Source of the DNA: Dehalococcoidia bacterium
Lineage (GTDB): Bacteria; Chloroflexota; Dehalococcoidia; Lucifugimonadales; Lucifugimonadaceae
Length of the DNA: 64,000 bases
Assembly: GCA_022819585.1 (NCBI GenBank)
Contig: JAJEGY010000030.1
Coordinates: 1-64,000 of the forward strand
Reading direction: 5' to 3'
Shown: one piece after another, positions 1-9,272 of the stretch
How positions within the stretch are numbered: the stretch's first letter is position 1
How the letters are laid out: each line of letters begins with the position of its first letter
Program-made: the position numbers and the translations under genes
The notes under the pieces: model-generated
Told to the model about the DNA's origin: nothing
Seen by the model: only the letters and a program-made list of their open reading frames with translations
Database searches by the model: none

Positions 1-918
1 CTCTTCGAGAAGCACGAAGGCCAACGCTCCCAGCAACGACCCTCGAATAGATGCCAGCCCACCGAGGATGACGATGGAGACGAGAAGCATCGACTCCAAC
101 AGGATGAACGAGTTGGGATCGACGAAAGAAGTGAAGCTGCCGAATAGTCCTCCAGCGAGTCCGGCCATCATCGCTGAAATTACCCAGATCGCCAACTTGT
201 AGTAAGTGGTCTGGTAACCGAAAACCTGCGCTACCTGCTCGTCCTCTCGTATCGCCTTCAATACGCGCCCGAACGATGACGAAACCAGGAACCACGAGAT
301 ACCGACCACGATCAGCAGGAAGACGGCGCACACCACGAGGTACTCCATCTCTCCGTCGGCAACCCAACCACCGATCTGCGGTCTCTGCACATCGGGAATG
401 CCGTATGCTCCACGGGTGAGTGCACGCCAACTAAGGAAGACGTTGAACGCGATGATTGCGAAGCCAAAAGAGACCAGGACGTAGATATCGTCACGAAAGC
501 GGTTGAACACAACACCCACAACTACGGCCGCTACACCGGCGAGCAGCACGCATATCGGAAGCGCGGCGAAGAAGGACAACCCGAACTGCGGAATCGGGTC
601 GGTCCGTAAAAGCTCGTAGGAGGTGTCCGATGTCAAGATCGCCATTCCATAAGCACCGATGCCGAAGAAACCGATGTGTCCCACGGAGAGAAGGCCAGTG
701 TATCCGACCACCAGATTGAGGCTGACCGACAGGATGGCCCAGATGCAGAACACCGTTCCAAGCGTGACCGCGAACCCGACGCCTTGCGAGAGCGTGAAGA
801 TCACCGCCCAAGCGATCACGAACACATTAGCATACAGTTCAAGGTCGCCCTTCTCTCGGAGGGTGGTCATCCCTCTTTCGAGGAGCGACCGGTTTGTTGC
901 GACGGGGCTGCTGTTCAT
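1..918 (-). CDS. livM: Branched-chain amino acid-type ABC transporter permease LivM (3' end cut off)
   Basis: Inner-membrane permease of a LivFGHMK-type importer. I translated the minus frame by hand: it stays open from an ATG at 918 to the window edge (306 codons, no stop seen). The chain is rich in membrane segments and carries the family stretches NLVVGYTGLLSVGHIGFFG, the cytoplasmic loop GRVLKAIREDEQVAQVFGY and, at the edge, a GG-LASIRGSLLGALAFVLLEE-like end segment split over two helices. A second in-frame ATG lies at 870. It starts 9 nt after the livH stop, so the two permeases are co-transcribed. The ATPases LivG and LivF are expected beyond the window. The family call is firm; the substrate (branched-chain amino acids, amides or urea) is not visible. 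Confidence 0.9.
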   Translation of the reverse strand, partial: MNSSPVATNRSLLERGMTTLREKGDLELYANVFVIAWAVIFTLSQGVGFAVTLGTVFCIWAILSVSLNLVVGYTGLLSVGHIGFFGIGAYGMAILTSDTSYELLRTDPIPQFGLSFFAALPICVLLAGVAAVVVGVVFNRFRDDIYVLVSFGFAIIAFNVFLSWRALTRGAYGIPDVQRPQIGGWVADGEMEYLVVCAVFLLIVVGISWFLVSSSFGRVLKAIREDEQVAQVFGYQTTYYKLAIWVISAMMAGLAGGLFGSFTSFVDPNSFILLESMLLVSIVILGGLASIRGSLLGALAFVLLEE

Positions 919-927
919 CGTGATCGC

Positions 928-2307
928 CTATTTTCTCGGCAAGATGCCGGCGGGCCAGAACGACAGGAACATTATGAGCACGACAAAGGACACTACATCT
1001 CTCCACTCGCCTGCCAAGTCCCATATCCCGAACTGCTCGAGCATCCCCAAGAGGAAACCGCCTAGGATCGCACCGTGGAGGTTGCCGATGCCGCCCACTA
1101 CAGACGCGATCCACCCCTTCAAGAGCAGCAGAAGTCCCATTCGAGGTTGAATCGCCGTGTCGTGACCGCTCAGGAGGCCCCCCAGCGCCGCGAATACCGC
1201 ACCGATGAAAAAGACCATCGCGACGATTACCGTGGTGTTGATGCCGACGACCTTCGCCACTTCCTCGTCGTCACCGATCGCGCGCACCGTTCGTCCGAAC
1301 GTCGTCATCTTCAGGAGCCACAACAGCCCGAGGAAGCCGATGATTGCGACGGCGATAGTGAAGATGTTGAGGGTCTTGATATTCGCCCCACCGATCTCAT
1401 GTGCTCCGCCTCCAAATGGTTCCGGCAACGGGCGTGGCGTGGATTCGAACACGATAACGATCAACGCGCTGAATGCCAGCAGTATCCCTAGCGTCGCCAC
1501 CAGCATCACCAGCGGAGAACGTGCGCGTTCTCGCATGAAGACGTACAGCCCTCGATACAGCGCCAGCGACACGGTTCCCGCTAAAAAGCAAGACACCCCC
1601 CAGCTCAAGTACAGCTTCGATCCTGGTGTGCCCGAGAACCAGATGGCCGCCAAAATCCCGACCGCGATCCCGACGGCGACCAACGCAATCGTCAGAGCGC
1701 GGGGCGTACCGGATGAGATGAATTTCGCGTACACGGTTCGTCCGATCCAGACAAGTCCGACCGCGATCAGGACGACGATCGCAGGACCCAACGTGATATG
1801 CAGACTTTCCGGGCGCGTCAGAACAATGTCTATGTACGCCCCCGCGATAAGCGCGACCACGCCGAAACCGATACGCAGCACAGTGTCGCTGTACCGATCT
1901 CGCAAACGGTAATACAGAGCCGTGTGCAAAGCCCAAAAAACGACTCCAACTACCACCAGCGAGAAGATGCCATTAACGACCGGGTTGTTGACCTCGTAAA
2001 GACCGCCCAAGGTCTCAGACGAGCGAAGATAAAAGACGCCATACGCCCCCAAGGCAGCCGCAGCCCCGTAGTACATGTCGAAGAACCAGACTGTGCTGTA
2101 CACGATGGTGAACCCCATCGCCACTAGCGCGTACACTGCCCCGACGGATACGCCGTTGAACGCGAATTGCAGCGCCTGATTGGGAGATTCCGTGATCTTC
2201 CAAGCGATATATGCCACCACGAGCGTGACGAGCACCACCGCCAAAGCATTGCCTCGGTTGGATATGTAGCTGCGAACGTCAGTCACCCGATTCGATCCGT
2301 TTGCCAA
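928..2307 (-). CDS. livH: Branched-chain amino acid-type ABC transporter permease LivH with internal membrane insertion
   Basis: Partner permease of LivM. At 459 aa it is much longer than the usual 290-310 aa. Residues about 41-95 match the family N-terminus (NGVSVGAVYALVAMGFTIVYS). Residues about 250-459 match the rest, with the cytoplasmic coupling loop FGRTVRAIGDDEEVAKVVGIN at 337-357 and the GGIGNLHGAILGGFLLG segment near 405. Between them, roughly residues 105-245, lies an extra hydrophobic stretch with several predicted membrane helices that ordinary LivH lacks. No frame break is seen, so it appears to be a genuine insertion. It is followed at 9 nt by livM and preceded by two binding-protein genes in the same direction. 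Confidence 0.88.
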   Translation of the reverse strand: MANGSNRVTDVRSYISNRGNALAVVLVTLVVAYIAWKITESPNQALQFAFNGVSVGAVYALVAMGFTIVYSTVWFFDMYYGAAAALGAYGVFYLRSSETLGGLYEVNNPVVNGIFSLVVVGVVFWALHTALYYRLRDRYSDTVLRIGFGVVALIAGAYIDIVLTRPESLHITLGPAIVVLIAVGLVWIGRTVYAKFISSGTPRALTIALVAVGIAVGILAAIWFSGTPGSKLYLSWGVSCFLAGTVSLALYRGLYVFMRERARSPLVMLVATLGILLAFSALIVIVFESTPRPLPEPFGGGAHEIGGANIKTLNIFTIAVAIIGFLGLLWLLKMTTFGRTVRAIGDDEEVAKVVGINTTVIVAMVFFIGAVFAALGGLLSGHDTAIQPRMGLLLLLKGWIASVVGGIGNLHGAILGGFLLGMLEQFGIWDLAGEWRDVVSFVVLIMFLSFWPAGILPRK

Positions 2308-2371
2308 AACTAGCCCAATATAAACTAGCCCAGCCTAGTCGCACCGTGCTTACAGTATCTACCAGATTCAC

Positions 2372-3571
2372 TCACTCGATCGATGCTGGCCCGAGCACAC
2401 GATAGCCTTGGTTGTCTTGGGTTCTCTGGTCCACTGGCAACACTTCCACCACTGACGGCGCCAGATTTGTCACTTCCCCTTGCTCGTCGAAGCGGTACCC
2501 TTCTCCGATCGCTCCGTTCCAAGTCAAGTCGTAAAGACAGTCTCGGAAACCATCCGCATCTTGGTCATCCCCCGTCTGCTTGAGACACTCCGCGGTGATG
2601 TAGATGTCATCGTAAGTCGATGCGACGTACCAAGCAAGTGTGATGTAGTCGAACCGCTGCTTGAACTTCGTAACCACCTCTTGACCCTTTTCGTTGTTCG
2701 GATCCAGGACCGCCACGACCGCCTTGACACCAGTAGCCGCTTCGCCCGCGATCTCTAGCGCCGTCCATCCCACGGCGACGATCTCGCCGTATATGGGGCC
2801 TTGGTATCCGAGCTCTCCGAGTTGTTTAATGGCCGTGCCGCCGGAGAATTCTGCTTGCGCAGCGATAAATATTGCGTCCGGGTTGCTGCTTATCAATTTG
2901 GTCAACAACGCCCGAAAATCGGTCGTATCCGAAGGATACCTTTCCTCAGCCGTGACCTCGCCGCCTCGCTTTTTGAATTGCTCGGTAGTGGTGAGACGCG
3001 CACCCTCCGCGTAATCCGTCGATTCGCTCAACGTCGCCACAGACTTTATGCCTTCCTCCCACATCAGATTGCCGAGACCAGTCCCGTTCTTCTCCCCATT
3101 GATCGAGTTGCGGAAGATGTAATCGCCGGCATGAGCGATATCAGGATGCACCGCCACTCCTGAGAAGAGGATGTTGCCATCCTTCTCTGCCAGTGGAGCC
3201 ACACCCAGCATTGAGGCACTGCACGAGGGGCCTAAAACGATCTTGACGTTTTCAACGTCGGTGAGTTTGTGGTACGCGGCTATAGCATCCTGCGCGTTGC
3301 ACTTGGAATCTTCGACTACCAGTTCGAGTTTCCGGCCATTGATGCCGCCCGCGGCATTGATCTCATCTGCCGCCATTTGCTTGGCGTTGTTGGCTACGGT
3401 TCCATAGGTTTCGCCCAGACCTGTCAGCGACTCCATGACGCCAACACGATAAGCATCCTGCTCGGTCGAATCGCCGTCCCCGCAGGCTGTAAAGACGACG
3501 ATTGTTGCCAGGACAATCGGAATCGAAAGCCAGAAGGTTCGTGTGCGAGTCACCTCAAACGACCAGTGCAT
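2372..3571 (-). CDS. livK: ABC transporter substrate-binding lipoprotein, LivK/Peripla_BP_6 type (copy 1)
   Basis: Periplasmic or surface-anchored receptor feeding LivHM. The N-terminus is a signal with a plausible lipobox at Cys30 (VFTAC), followed by a short acidic linker and the family start YRVGVMESLTG near residue 41. INAAGGINGRKLELVVEDSK (72-90) and the S-T-DYAEG region are typical of type I leucine-binding proteins. Residues 336-344 form D-x-D-x-D-G-x-x-D, a calcium-loop-like motif, flanked by Cys329 and Cys345. A GTG at 3553 is an alternative start. It lies 47 nt downstream of its tandem paralogue and 64 nt before livH. Ligand unknown. Confidence 0.88.
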   Translation of the reverse strand: MHWSFEVTRTRTFWLSIPIVLATIVVFTACGDGDSTEQDAYRVGVMESLTGLGETYGTVANNAKQMAADEINAAGGINGRKLELVVEDSKCNAQDAIAAYHKLTDVENVKIVLGPSCSASMLGVAPLAEKDGNILFSGVAVHPDIAHAGDYIFRNSINGEKNGTGLGNLMWEEGIKSVATLSESTDYAEGARLTTTEQFKKRGGEVTAEERYPSDTTDFRALLTKLISSNPDAIFIAAQAEFSGGTAIKQLGELGYQGPIYGEIVAVGWTALEIAGEAATGVKAVVAVLDPNNEKGQEVVTKFKQRFDYITLAWYVASTYDDIYITAECLKQTGDDQDADGFRDCLYDLTWNGAIGEGYRFDEQGEVTNLAPSVVEVLPVDQRTQDNQGYRVLGPASIE

Positions 3572-3618
3572 ACGATCGTCGGGAGGCTTTGCCTAGGCGT
3601 CTCTGTTCGGGCCAACGC

Positions 3619-4800
3619 CTATTCGGTCGGTGCAGGACCCAAGACTTTGTAGCCCTGGTTGTCTTCGGTTCGTTCGCCGGTCGGCAGGACCTCGGCGACG
3701 ATGTTCGCCAAGCCAACCACTTCGCCTTGAGAATCGAAGCTGTAGTTGTTGCCGATCGCGCCGCTCCAAGTTATGCCGTAGAGACAGTCACGGAACCCGT
3801 CCGCGTCTTGGTCGTCTTCCGTCTGCTTCAGGCACTCAGCCGTGATGTACACATCGTCGTATGCAGATCCCAGATACCACGGAAGCGTGACATAGTCGTA
3901 CTTCTCTCTGAAGCTCTGGAGAACATCTTGAGCTTTGTTGTTTGCCGGATCGAGATCGGCAGTCACCGCCTTCAACCCGGTCGCGGCATCACCCGCGATC
4001 TCCAACGCCGTCGCACCTATCGGCACAACCTCGCTGTAGATCGGACCGTCGTAACCGAGTTCCCGTACCTGCTTGACAATCGTTCCGCCCGCAAACTCCG
4101 ACTGCGCGGCCAGATGAATCGCATCTGGGCTGGCGTTGATGAGTTTCGTCAGTTGGGTCCTGAAGTCGGTTACATCAGACGCGTAACGTTCTTCAGCGAC
4201 TACCGTTCCGCCACGATTCTCGAACTGCGCAACTGAAGTGCGGCGCACACCTTCGGCGTAGTCGGTCGACTCCGTGATGGTGGCTAGATTGCGGATGCCA
4301 TCGGCCCACAATAGATTGCCCGTATCGACGCCCAACTGCGCGTCGCTCATCGAAGTTCGGAAGATGTAGTCACCAGCAGTCGCGATATCCGGGTTCGTCG
4401 CAAGACCGGAGAAGAGGACGACGCCGTCTTCTTCAGCCAATGGTGCCGCACCGAGCATGGCGCCGCTGCAAGACGTTCCCAAGATGATCTTCACACCATC
4501 CACATCGGTCAACTTGTTGTAAGCCGTGATCGCGTCCTGAGCACCGCATTTCGAATCCTCGACGACCAATTCGATCATCCGCCCATTAACCCCGCCAGCT
4601 GCGTTTATCTCTTCCACCGCCAGCTGCTTGGCCTGGTTTGCCACCGTTCCATACGTCTCACCCGGACCCGTCAACGATTCCATCACTCCGATACGATATG
4701 GTTCGTCATCGCCTCCATCGGATTCGCATCCGTAACCAGCCATGGCAGTTACGGCGATCACAGCTAGGATCAGGACCGGCAAAAATCTTCTTCTATTCAT
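3619..4800 (-). CDS. livK: ABC transporter substrate-binding lipoprotein, LivK/Peripla_BP_6 type (copy 2)
   Basis: Second receptor of the same importer, 393 aa, homologous over its whole length to the gene downstream. They share YRIGVMESLTG, INAAGGVNGR, LVVEDSKC, TESTDYAEG and the C-terminal DDQDADGFRDC loop. The signal peptide is followed by Cys25 in AGYGC, a weak lipobox, so lipidation is probable but not certain. A G-rich stretch just upstream of the ATG can serve as ribosome-binding site. It is probably the first gene of the livK-livK-livH-livM transcript. Two receptors for one permease pair would widen the ligand range; this is inference. Confidence 0.88.
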   Translation of the reverse strand: MNRRRFLPVLILAVIAVTAMAGYGCESDGGDDEPYRIGVMESLTGPGETYGTVANQAKQLAVEEINAAGGVNGRMIELVVEDSKCGAQDAITAYNKLTDVDGVKIILGTSCSGAMLGAAPLAEEDGVVLFSGLATNPDIATAGDYIFRTSMSDAQLGVDTGNLLWADGIRNLATITESTDYAEGVRRTSVAQFENRGGTVVAEERYASDVTDFRTQLTKLINASPDAIHLAAQSEFAGGTIVKQVRELGYDGPIYSEVVPIGATALEIAGDAATGLKAVTADLDPANNKAQDVLQSFREKYDYVTLPWYLGSAYDDVYITAECLKQTEDDQDADGFRDCLYGITWSGAIGNNYSFDSQGEVVGLANIVAEVLPTGERTEDNQGYKVLGPAPTE

Positions 4801-5016
4801 GACAAGCCCCCGCGAGTTGTTCTATGTATTTCGTCTATCTTTTGAATGTGTTTATACCACTAATTTCGATACGTCGTCTAAATTGAAGTACCTGTGTATT
4901 GAGTTGGGCATGGCGCGGGATTGCCGTCCCGGCGCATATGACCTGCTTCTAACCGATATTTAGGGAAAAACCCGAATACTCGTCGAGTCGGAGAATTGAT
5001 TCCCGTCCAACCGAAT

Positions 5017-6216
5017 TCACCGCATATCCGCTGGGTACACAATTACCTTTGCGCCACGGACTGCAGTGACGGTGACAGGCGCGCCATCCGGCAGTACGGC
5101 GGCGTAAGAGCGGTTGCGGACCTCGAATGTGTCGCCGGAAGGTAGGCGAACGCTGAAATCGGTGAACTCTCCGTGGAACTCGCGAGAGGATATCCGGGCA
5201 ACACAACGACAATCCGTGCCGCATGGCGCGAAGGGTTCGAGGGTCCAGCCATCTTCTTCCTCCCCTCGGGTGTCGTGATGGCGCAACCTGAGCTCCGATG
5301 CTCGCATCAGAGCCGAGACTTCCTGTCCGTCTTTCAACTCATATCCGTTAGCTGCAACAGCCGGGAACTCGCCAGCTTCCGTAAAGACGCTACCGTTGCG
5401 ATAGGTTCCATCTATGAACGATGAACTCCCAATCGTTCGAGCCACGTGCGGGGAGACCGGACTGGCATAAACCTCTTCCGCCGTTCCGATCTGCGCGACC
5501 CGGCCTGAGCGCATCACCGCCACACGATCAGACGTCAGAAACGCGGTCTCACGGTCGTGGGTAACCAAAATAGCGGTCTTGTTGGCTTCGTGGATGATCT
5601 CCTTTACCTGTCTCCGCAACTGTCCGACCAAGCTAGGATCCAGGTTGCTGAATGGCTCGTCGAGCAAGACAGCGACAGAATCAGGTGCGATTGCGCGGGC
5701 CAGCGCTACACGTTGCTGTTCTCCACCCGAGAGTTCGTGAACATCACGGTCCGCATACCCGGCGATGCCGCACATCTCCAAGATTTCAATAGTTCTCCTC
5801 CGTTTCTCCGCATCGGACGAGTCTCTAATCCCGAACTGGACGTTCTGAGCAACCGTCAGGTGCGGAAACAGTGCATAGGACTGGAAAACTAGCCCCAAGG
5901 CACGCTCATGCGGCGGAACATGAATAAACGGAGACCCGACCAACCTGCCTCCCAAACGCACATACCCATTAATGACCCGTTCGAAACCGGCGATTACTCG
6001 GAGAGCAGTCGTCTTGCCGACGCCGCTAGGCCCGAGAAGACAGACAATCTCGCCATCCTGCACCTGCAAGTTGAAACCGTTGAGAACAGGAGGTTCGTCG
6101 GGATGATAACGGGTTTGTACGTTTTCAAGATTGATCGCGCCGATGCCCGACGGACGGTTAAGTCCCGTTTGCATCGGGTTTACTTCGATCTTCTTGGGGC
6201 GTCGAAACAGTTTCAT
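5017..6216 (-). CDS. fbpC: Iron(III) ABC transporter ATP-binding protein (FbpC-like)
   Basis: ATPase of the importer encoded with the two genes upstream. It has Walker A GPSGVGKTT (62-70), Q-loop Gln112 (VFQSYALFPHLT), signature LSGGEQQRVALARA (162-175), Walker B VLLDEPFSNLD and switch His220. The C-terminal 150 residues are the beta-strand-rich regulatory/TOBE region typical of Fe(III), spermidine and sulfate ATPases. It is 399 aa, slightly longer than usual (about 350), mainly from a 30-residue N-terminal lead; a start at Met15 (6174) is possible. It starts 15 nt after the permease stop. The neighbours make iron the best substrate guess; thiamine or another anion is the alternative. Confidence 0.88.
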   Translation of the reverse strand: MKLFRRPKKIEVNPMQTGLNRPSGIGAINLENVQTRYHPDEPPVLNGFNLQVQDGEIVCLLGPSGVGKTTALRVIAGFERVINGYVRLGGRLVGSPFIHVPPHERALGLVFQSYALFPHLTVAQNVQFGIRDSSDAEKRRRTIEILEMCGIAGYADRDVHELSGGEQQRVALARAIAPDSVAVLLDEPFSNLDPSLVGQLRRQVKEIIHEANKTAILVTHDRETAFLTSDRVAVMRSGRVAQIGTAEEVYASPVSPHVARTIGSSSFIDGTYRNGSVFTEAGEFPAVAANGYELKDGQEVSALMRASELRLRHHDTRGEEEDGWTLEPFAPCGTDCRCVARISSREFHGEFTDFSVRLPSGDTFEVRNRSYAAVLPDGAPVTVTAVRGAKVIVYPADMR

Positions 6217-6231
6217 CTACCCCAAATGCTA

Positions 6232-7869
6232 TTACCGTGCCCCCGCGTGTTCACGCAACACCAGCCAAGCGGTTGGGATTCCCGCGGCTGCTACCAGGAT
6301 GAGGGATGATGCGGCAGTTTTGGTGAAGAATGCTTCGGAGGACGCGGACCATATCGAGGTGGCAAGGGTGTCGAACCCGGTCGGGCCGAGGATCAATGTT
6401 GCCGGTAGTTCTTTCATGGTCAGCAGGAACACAAGCGCGGCGCTGGCGAAGATGCTGGGCATCAAGATGGGTAGCGTGACTCGGATGAAGGCTCGAAACT
6501 GAGTAACGCCTAGAGATTGTGCGGCTTCCTCGAGATTGGGGTTTATCTGCAACAGTCCGGACCTCAACGATCCTAGCGCGACCGGCAGGAACAGCACGGC
6601 GTATGCGAAGACAAGCAAGAGCATGGTTTGGTACGCGAACAGCGCGAAATTGACGGCAAAGAAGACGAGAGACAACGCGATGACTACCCCGGGCAATCCA
6701 AAACCGATGTAAGCAGATTTCTCCAACAGATCGCTTATCCATGCTCTGTACCGAGCCGTGACGAACGCGACCGGCAGTGCCAATATGATCGTTGCGATGG
6801 CAGCAAGCGCCGAAGCCTGAAGCGAGTTCCATAACGGAGACAAGATCGGCGAGCCCTCAAGCCCCTTGATTGATCCTCGTATAAACCACTCCAACAACAC
6901 CGCGATCGGCACGATCACACCAGCCGCTATCGGTATCAACGTGAATATAAGTGCCGGCACAGTCCAGATGCCTAGTTGAACCTCGCGGCTTGTTCTGCCT
7001 ACGTTGCCTGACGCATCGTCGTATCTCCGTCGTCCACGGATCACCAACTCGATTAGAAGCAGAGCTACGGCGAATAAGACCAGAAGCATCGACATTGCGG
7101 CTCCCGCAGTCCTATCGATAGACGTCTGATAGTTGGTCATGATGGATACGGTGAGAGTGTTATGCCTCATAAGAGCCACTCCGCCATAGTCTCGGAGGGT
7201 GTATAGAGATGCTAGGATCGCGCCGGATCCGATGGCCGGTATCAACAGAGGCAACGTGATTCGTCGAAATGCTCCGAGCACCGGGTATCCCATGCTCCTT
7301 GCCGCTTCGACCAGCTCCGGGTTCAATCCCGCGATTGCGGCTCGAACGGTGAGATAAACATACGGGTATGTCATTAGGACGAGGACGAGGGTCGCGCCGG
7401 GCAGTCCATATATCGAGGGCAGGCGTTCGACGCCTATCGGCTGTAAGAATCCCTGCAAGGTCCCTTTTGGACCGAACGCCTCGATCAGTGTCGTAGCCAT
7501 CACGAAACTCGGAACGACTAGAGGCAGTGCTAGGGCGACGGCTAGCACACGTCGAAACGGCATGTCGGTCCTCATGGTCAGCCATGCGGCCGGTACGGCA
7601 ACGATGAGCGAGACAAGCGTCACGACGAAGATGATGGAGACCGTCCGCCAAATCACCTTGAGTGAATTTGAACGGGTCAGGAAATCGAGGGTGGCATCGC
7701 CGCCTTCAATGCCACGTACAAAGAGATACAGAACTGGCAGCATCGCGGCCGCAACGACGCAACCAGCCGCGATAGCTACCCAGACCGGGGCCCCGCGGGT
7801 GCCGCGACGTACGGCACGGCGGGGCCTCAGAGCGGGCTGAATCGCTGCTTCCGCATTAGAGCGGGTCAC
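6232..7869 (-). CDS. fbpB: Iron(III) ABC transporter permease, fused double-domain (FbpB-like)
   Basis: 545-aa membrane protein made of two consecutive permease domains, as in FbpB/HitB. Each half has an EAA coupling loop: EAARSMGYPVLGAFRRITLP at 188-207 and EEAAQSLGVTQFRAFIRVTLP beginning at 447. An arginine-rich cytoplasmic N-terminus precedes the first helix. The start codon is GTG, and the sequence GTGA gives a 4-base overlap with the fbpA stop, so translation is coupled. It works with FbpC (energy) and FbpA (receptor). Confidence 0.9.
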   Translation of the reverse strand: MTRSNAEAAIQPALRPRRAVRRGTRGAPVWVAIAAGCVVAAAMLPVLYLFVRGIEGGDATLDFLTRSNSLKVIWRTVSIIFVVTLVSLIVAVPAAWLTMRTDMPFRRVLAVALALPLVVPSFVMATTLIEAFGPKGTLQGFLQPIGVERLPSIYGLPGATLVLVLMTYPYVYLTVRAAIAGLNPELVEAARSMGYPVLGAFRRITLPLLIPAIGSGAILASLYTLRDYGGVALMRHNTLTVSIMTNYQTSIDRTAGAAMSMLLVLFAVALLLIELVIRGRRRYDDASGNVGRTSREVQLGIWTVPALIFTLIPIAAGVIVPIAVLLEWFIRGSIKGLEGSPILSPLWNSLQASALAAIATIILALPVAFVTARYRAWISDLLEKSAYIGFGLPGVVIALSLVFFAVNFALFAYQTMLLLVFAYAVLFLPVALGSLRSGLLQINPNLEEAAQSLGVTQFRAFIRVTLPILMPSIFASAALVFLLTMKELPATLILGPTGFDTLATSIWSASSEAFFTKTAASSLILVAAAGIPTAWLVLREHAGAR

Positions 7870-8990
7870 GGAAGAGCACCAACCTCCTGTAGTAGTTGTT
7901 GCGTTCCTGCCAGATCATCCAGCAGGCCTAGATCGATATCGAAACGTTCACCGATATCGCCAAGGTCAGGCAGGAACTCGGACTGTTGCACGCTCGAGTT
8001 GAACGGGTATTCGTGAGTTTGATTGGCGAAATACTGCTGGGCGGTGACACCGAGAAGGAACCTGAGCAGTCGCTCCGCTTCAGGTTGCGCATCCGTTGAT
8101 GCGAGGATTCCTGCCCCGGCCGCCATCACGAGCGATCCTGCGTCGTTTGCAGAAGTGTAGTAGTTGCGCGCCGCAAACTCTTCACCTTCTTCCGCCAAGA
8201 AACGGTGGAGGTAATAGTGGTTGACGAATCCGACATCCACCTCGCCCGCGCCAGCCGCGGCCACAGTCGGAGTGTTCTTGGCATAGAAAATCGGCTCATT
8301 GGCCATGATGCCTTCCAGCCATTCGCGGGTCTTCTCTTCACCCCAATCCAGTCGCATCGCCGTCACCATCACATGAAAAGATCCGTTGGTCGGAGGAAAT
8401 CCGATACGGCCCCTCCACTTAGGATCGGTGAAATCCCAAATCGAATCGGGTAGTTCGCCCTCGGAGACGTTCTCGGTGCTGTATACGATGACTCTGGCTC
8501 GCCCGGAAATGCCGACCCACTTTTTATCGGGATCGCTGGCCCATGTCGCGGAGCTTTCGTAGATATCGTCCGGCAGAGTCATGAAGAGCGACTTGACAGC
8601 GCCCAATCCGCCCGGATCCTGAGCAAAGAACACGTCCGCTGGTGACCTGTCGCCTTCTTCGAGTAGGGTGGCTGCCATCTCCCCGGTACTCGCGTAGCGA
8701 ATCTCGACCGGAATGCCTGTGAGAAGCTCGAACTCCTTGAGGATAGGGTCGACGAGAGACTGGCTGCGCCCGGAGTAAACCGTGAGAGTATTGGATTCAG
8801 CAGCGGGCTTTTCGACCTCGACGACGACTTGCTTCTCGACGATTACAGGTTTTTCGACTTCGACAACCTTCTCGACTTCAATTACGACGGGCGTCGGTTG
8901 CTGTTGTGAGCCGCATGCGATCAGCATCGCGCTCAAGGCTAAGAGTGCAAGACCAAAGGTGATGAGATGGAGCGCCTTGTTGCTCTGCAT
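7866..8990 (-). CDS. fbpA: Iron(III) ABC transporter substrate-binding lipoprotein (FbpA-like)
   Basis: Receptor for ferric iron, anchored by a lipid. The ATG at 8990 is chosen because the signal peptide follows directly; the open frame runs on to 9041. In this numbering the lipobox Cys is residue 26 (MLIAC). A Val-Glu-Lys linker of about 27 residues follows (about 36-62), then the mature domain beginning LTVYSGRSQSLVDPI. The adjacent tyrosines 259-260 in VNHYYLHR correspond to the iron-binding Tyr-Tyr pair of FbpA proteins, and another YY lies in NYYTSAND. First gene of fbpABC. The upstream gap has AT-rich symmetry, but I could not define a Fur site. Confidence 0.88.
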   Translation of the reverse strand: MQSNKALHLITFGLALLALSAMLIACGSQQQPTPVVIEVEKVVEVEKPVIVEKQVVVEVEKPAAESNTLTVYSGRSQSLVDPILKEFELLTGIPVEIRYASTGEMAATLLEEGDRSPADVFFAQDPGGLGAVKSLFMTLPDDIYESSATWASDPDKKWVGISGRARVIVYSTENVSEGELPDSIWDFTDPKWRGRIGFPPTNGSFHVMVTAMRLDWGEEKTREWLEGIMANEPIFYAKNTPTVAAAGAGEVDVGFVNHYYLHRFLAEEGEEFAARNYYTSANDAGSLVMAAGAGILASTDAQPEAERLLRFLLGVTAQQYFANQTHEYPFNSSVQQSEFLPDLGDIGERFDIDLGLLDDLAGTQQLLQEVGALP

Positions 8991-9272
8991 GAACGCGACG
9001 CGATGTGGAGCAGAGGAGCGGGGCTCCCGACGGCTTATCATTAGTTACAACCTCGTTTTGGTTTTCTGTATGGGCTGTCTTGATTCCCCGCTCGAATCAT
9101 CAACGCATTAATTATTACCCATAGAGTCAGCATTCCGCAAGTAATCCACGAAATTCCACGGAAATCTCCTCCTTCTACGCGCGCCCTGATATCGCAACAT
9201 CCTCTACTCATCATTTAGCGTAGAAAGTTGTGGCACGCCGGACTTCGCACCGGCGACAGCACGGCAACTCAG
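8991..9272. other. Divergent intergenic region between fbpA and the Thr/Pro-rich membrane protein
   Basis: No credible gene. It should hold the promoters for fbpABC (minus) and the plus-strand gene. An AT-rich core near 9105-9120 (TTAATTATTA) has partial dyad symmetry and could bind a regulator, but it does not match a Fur box well. On the right side there is only a TTG (9228) before the ATG at 9273. Confidence 0.4.
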
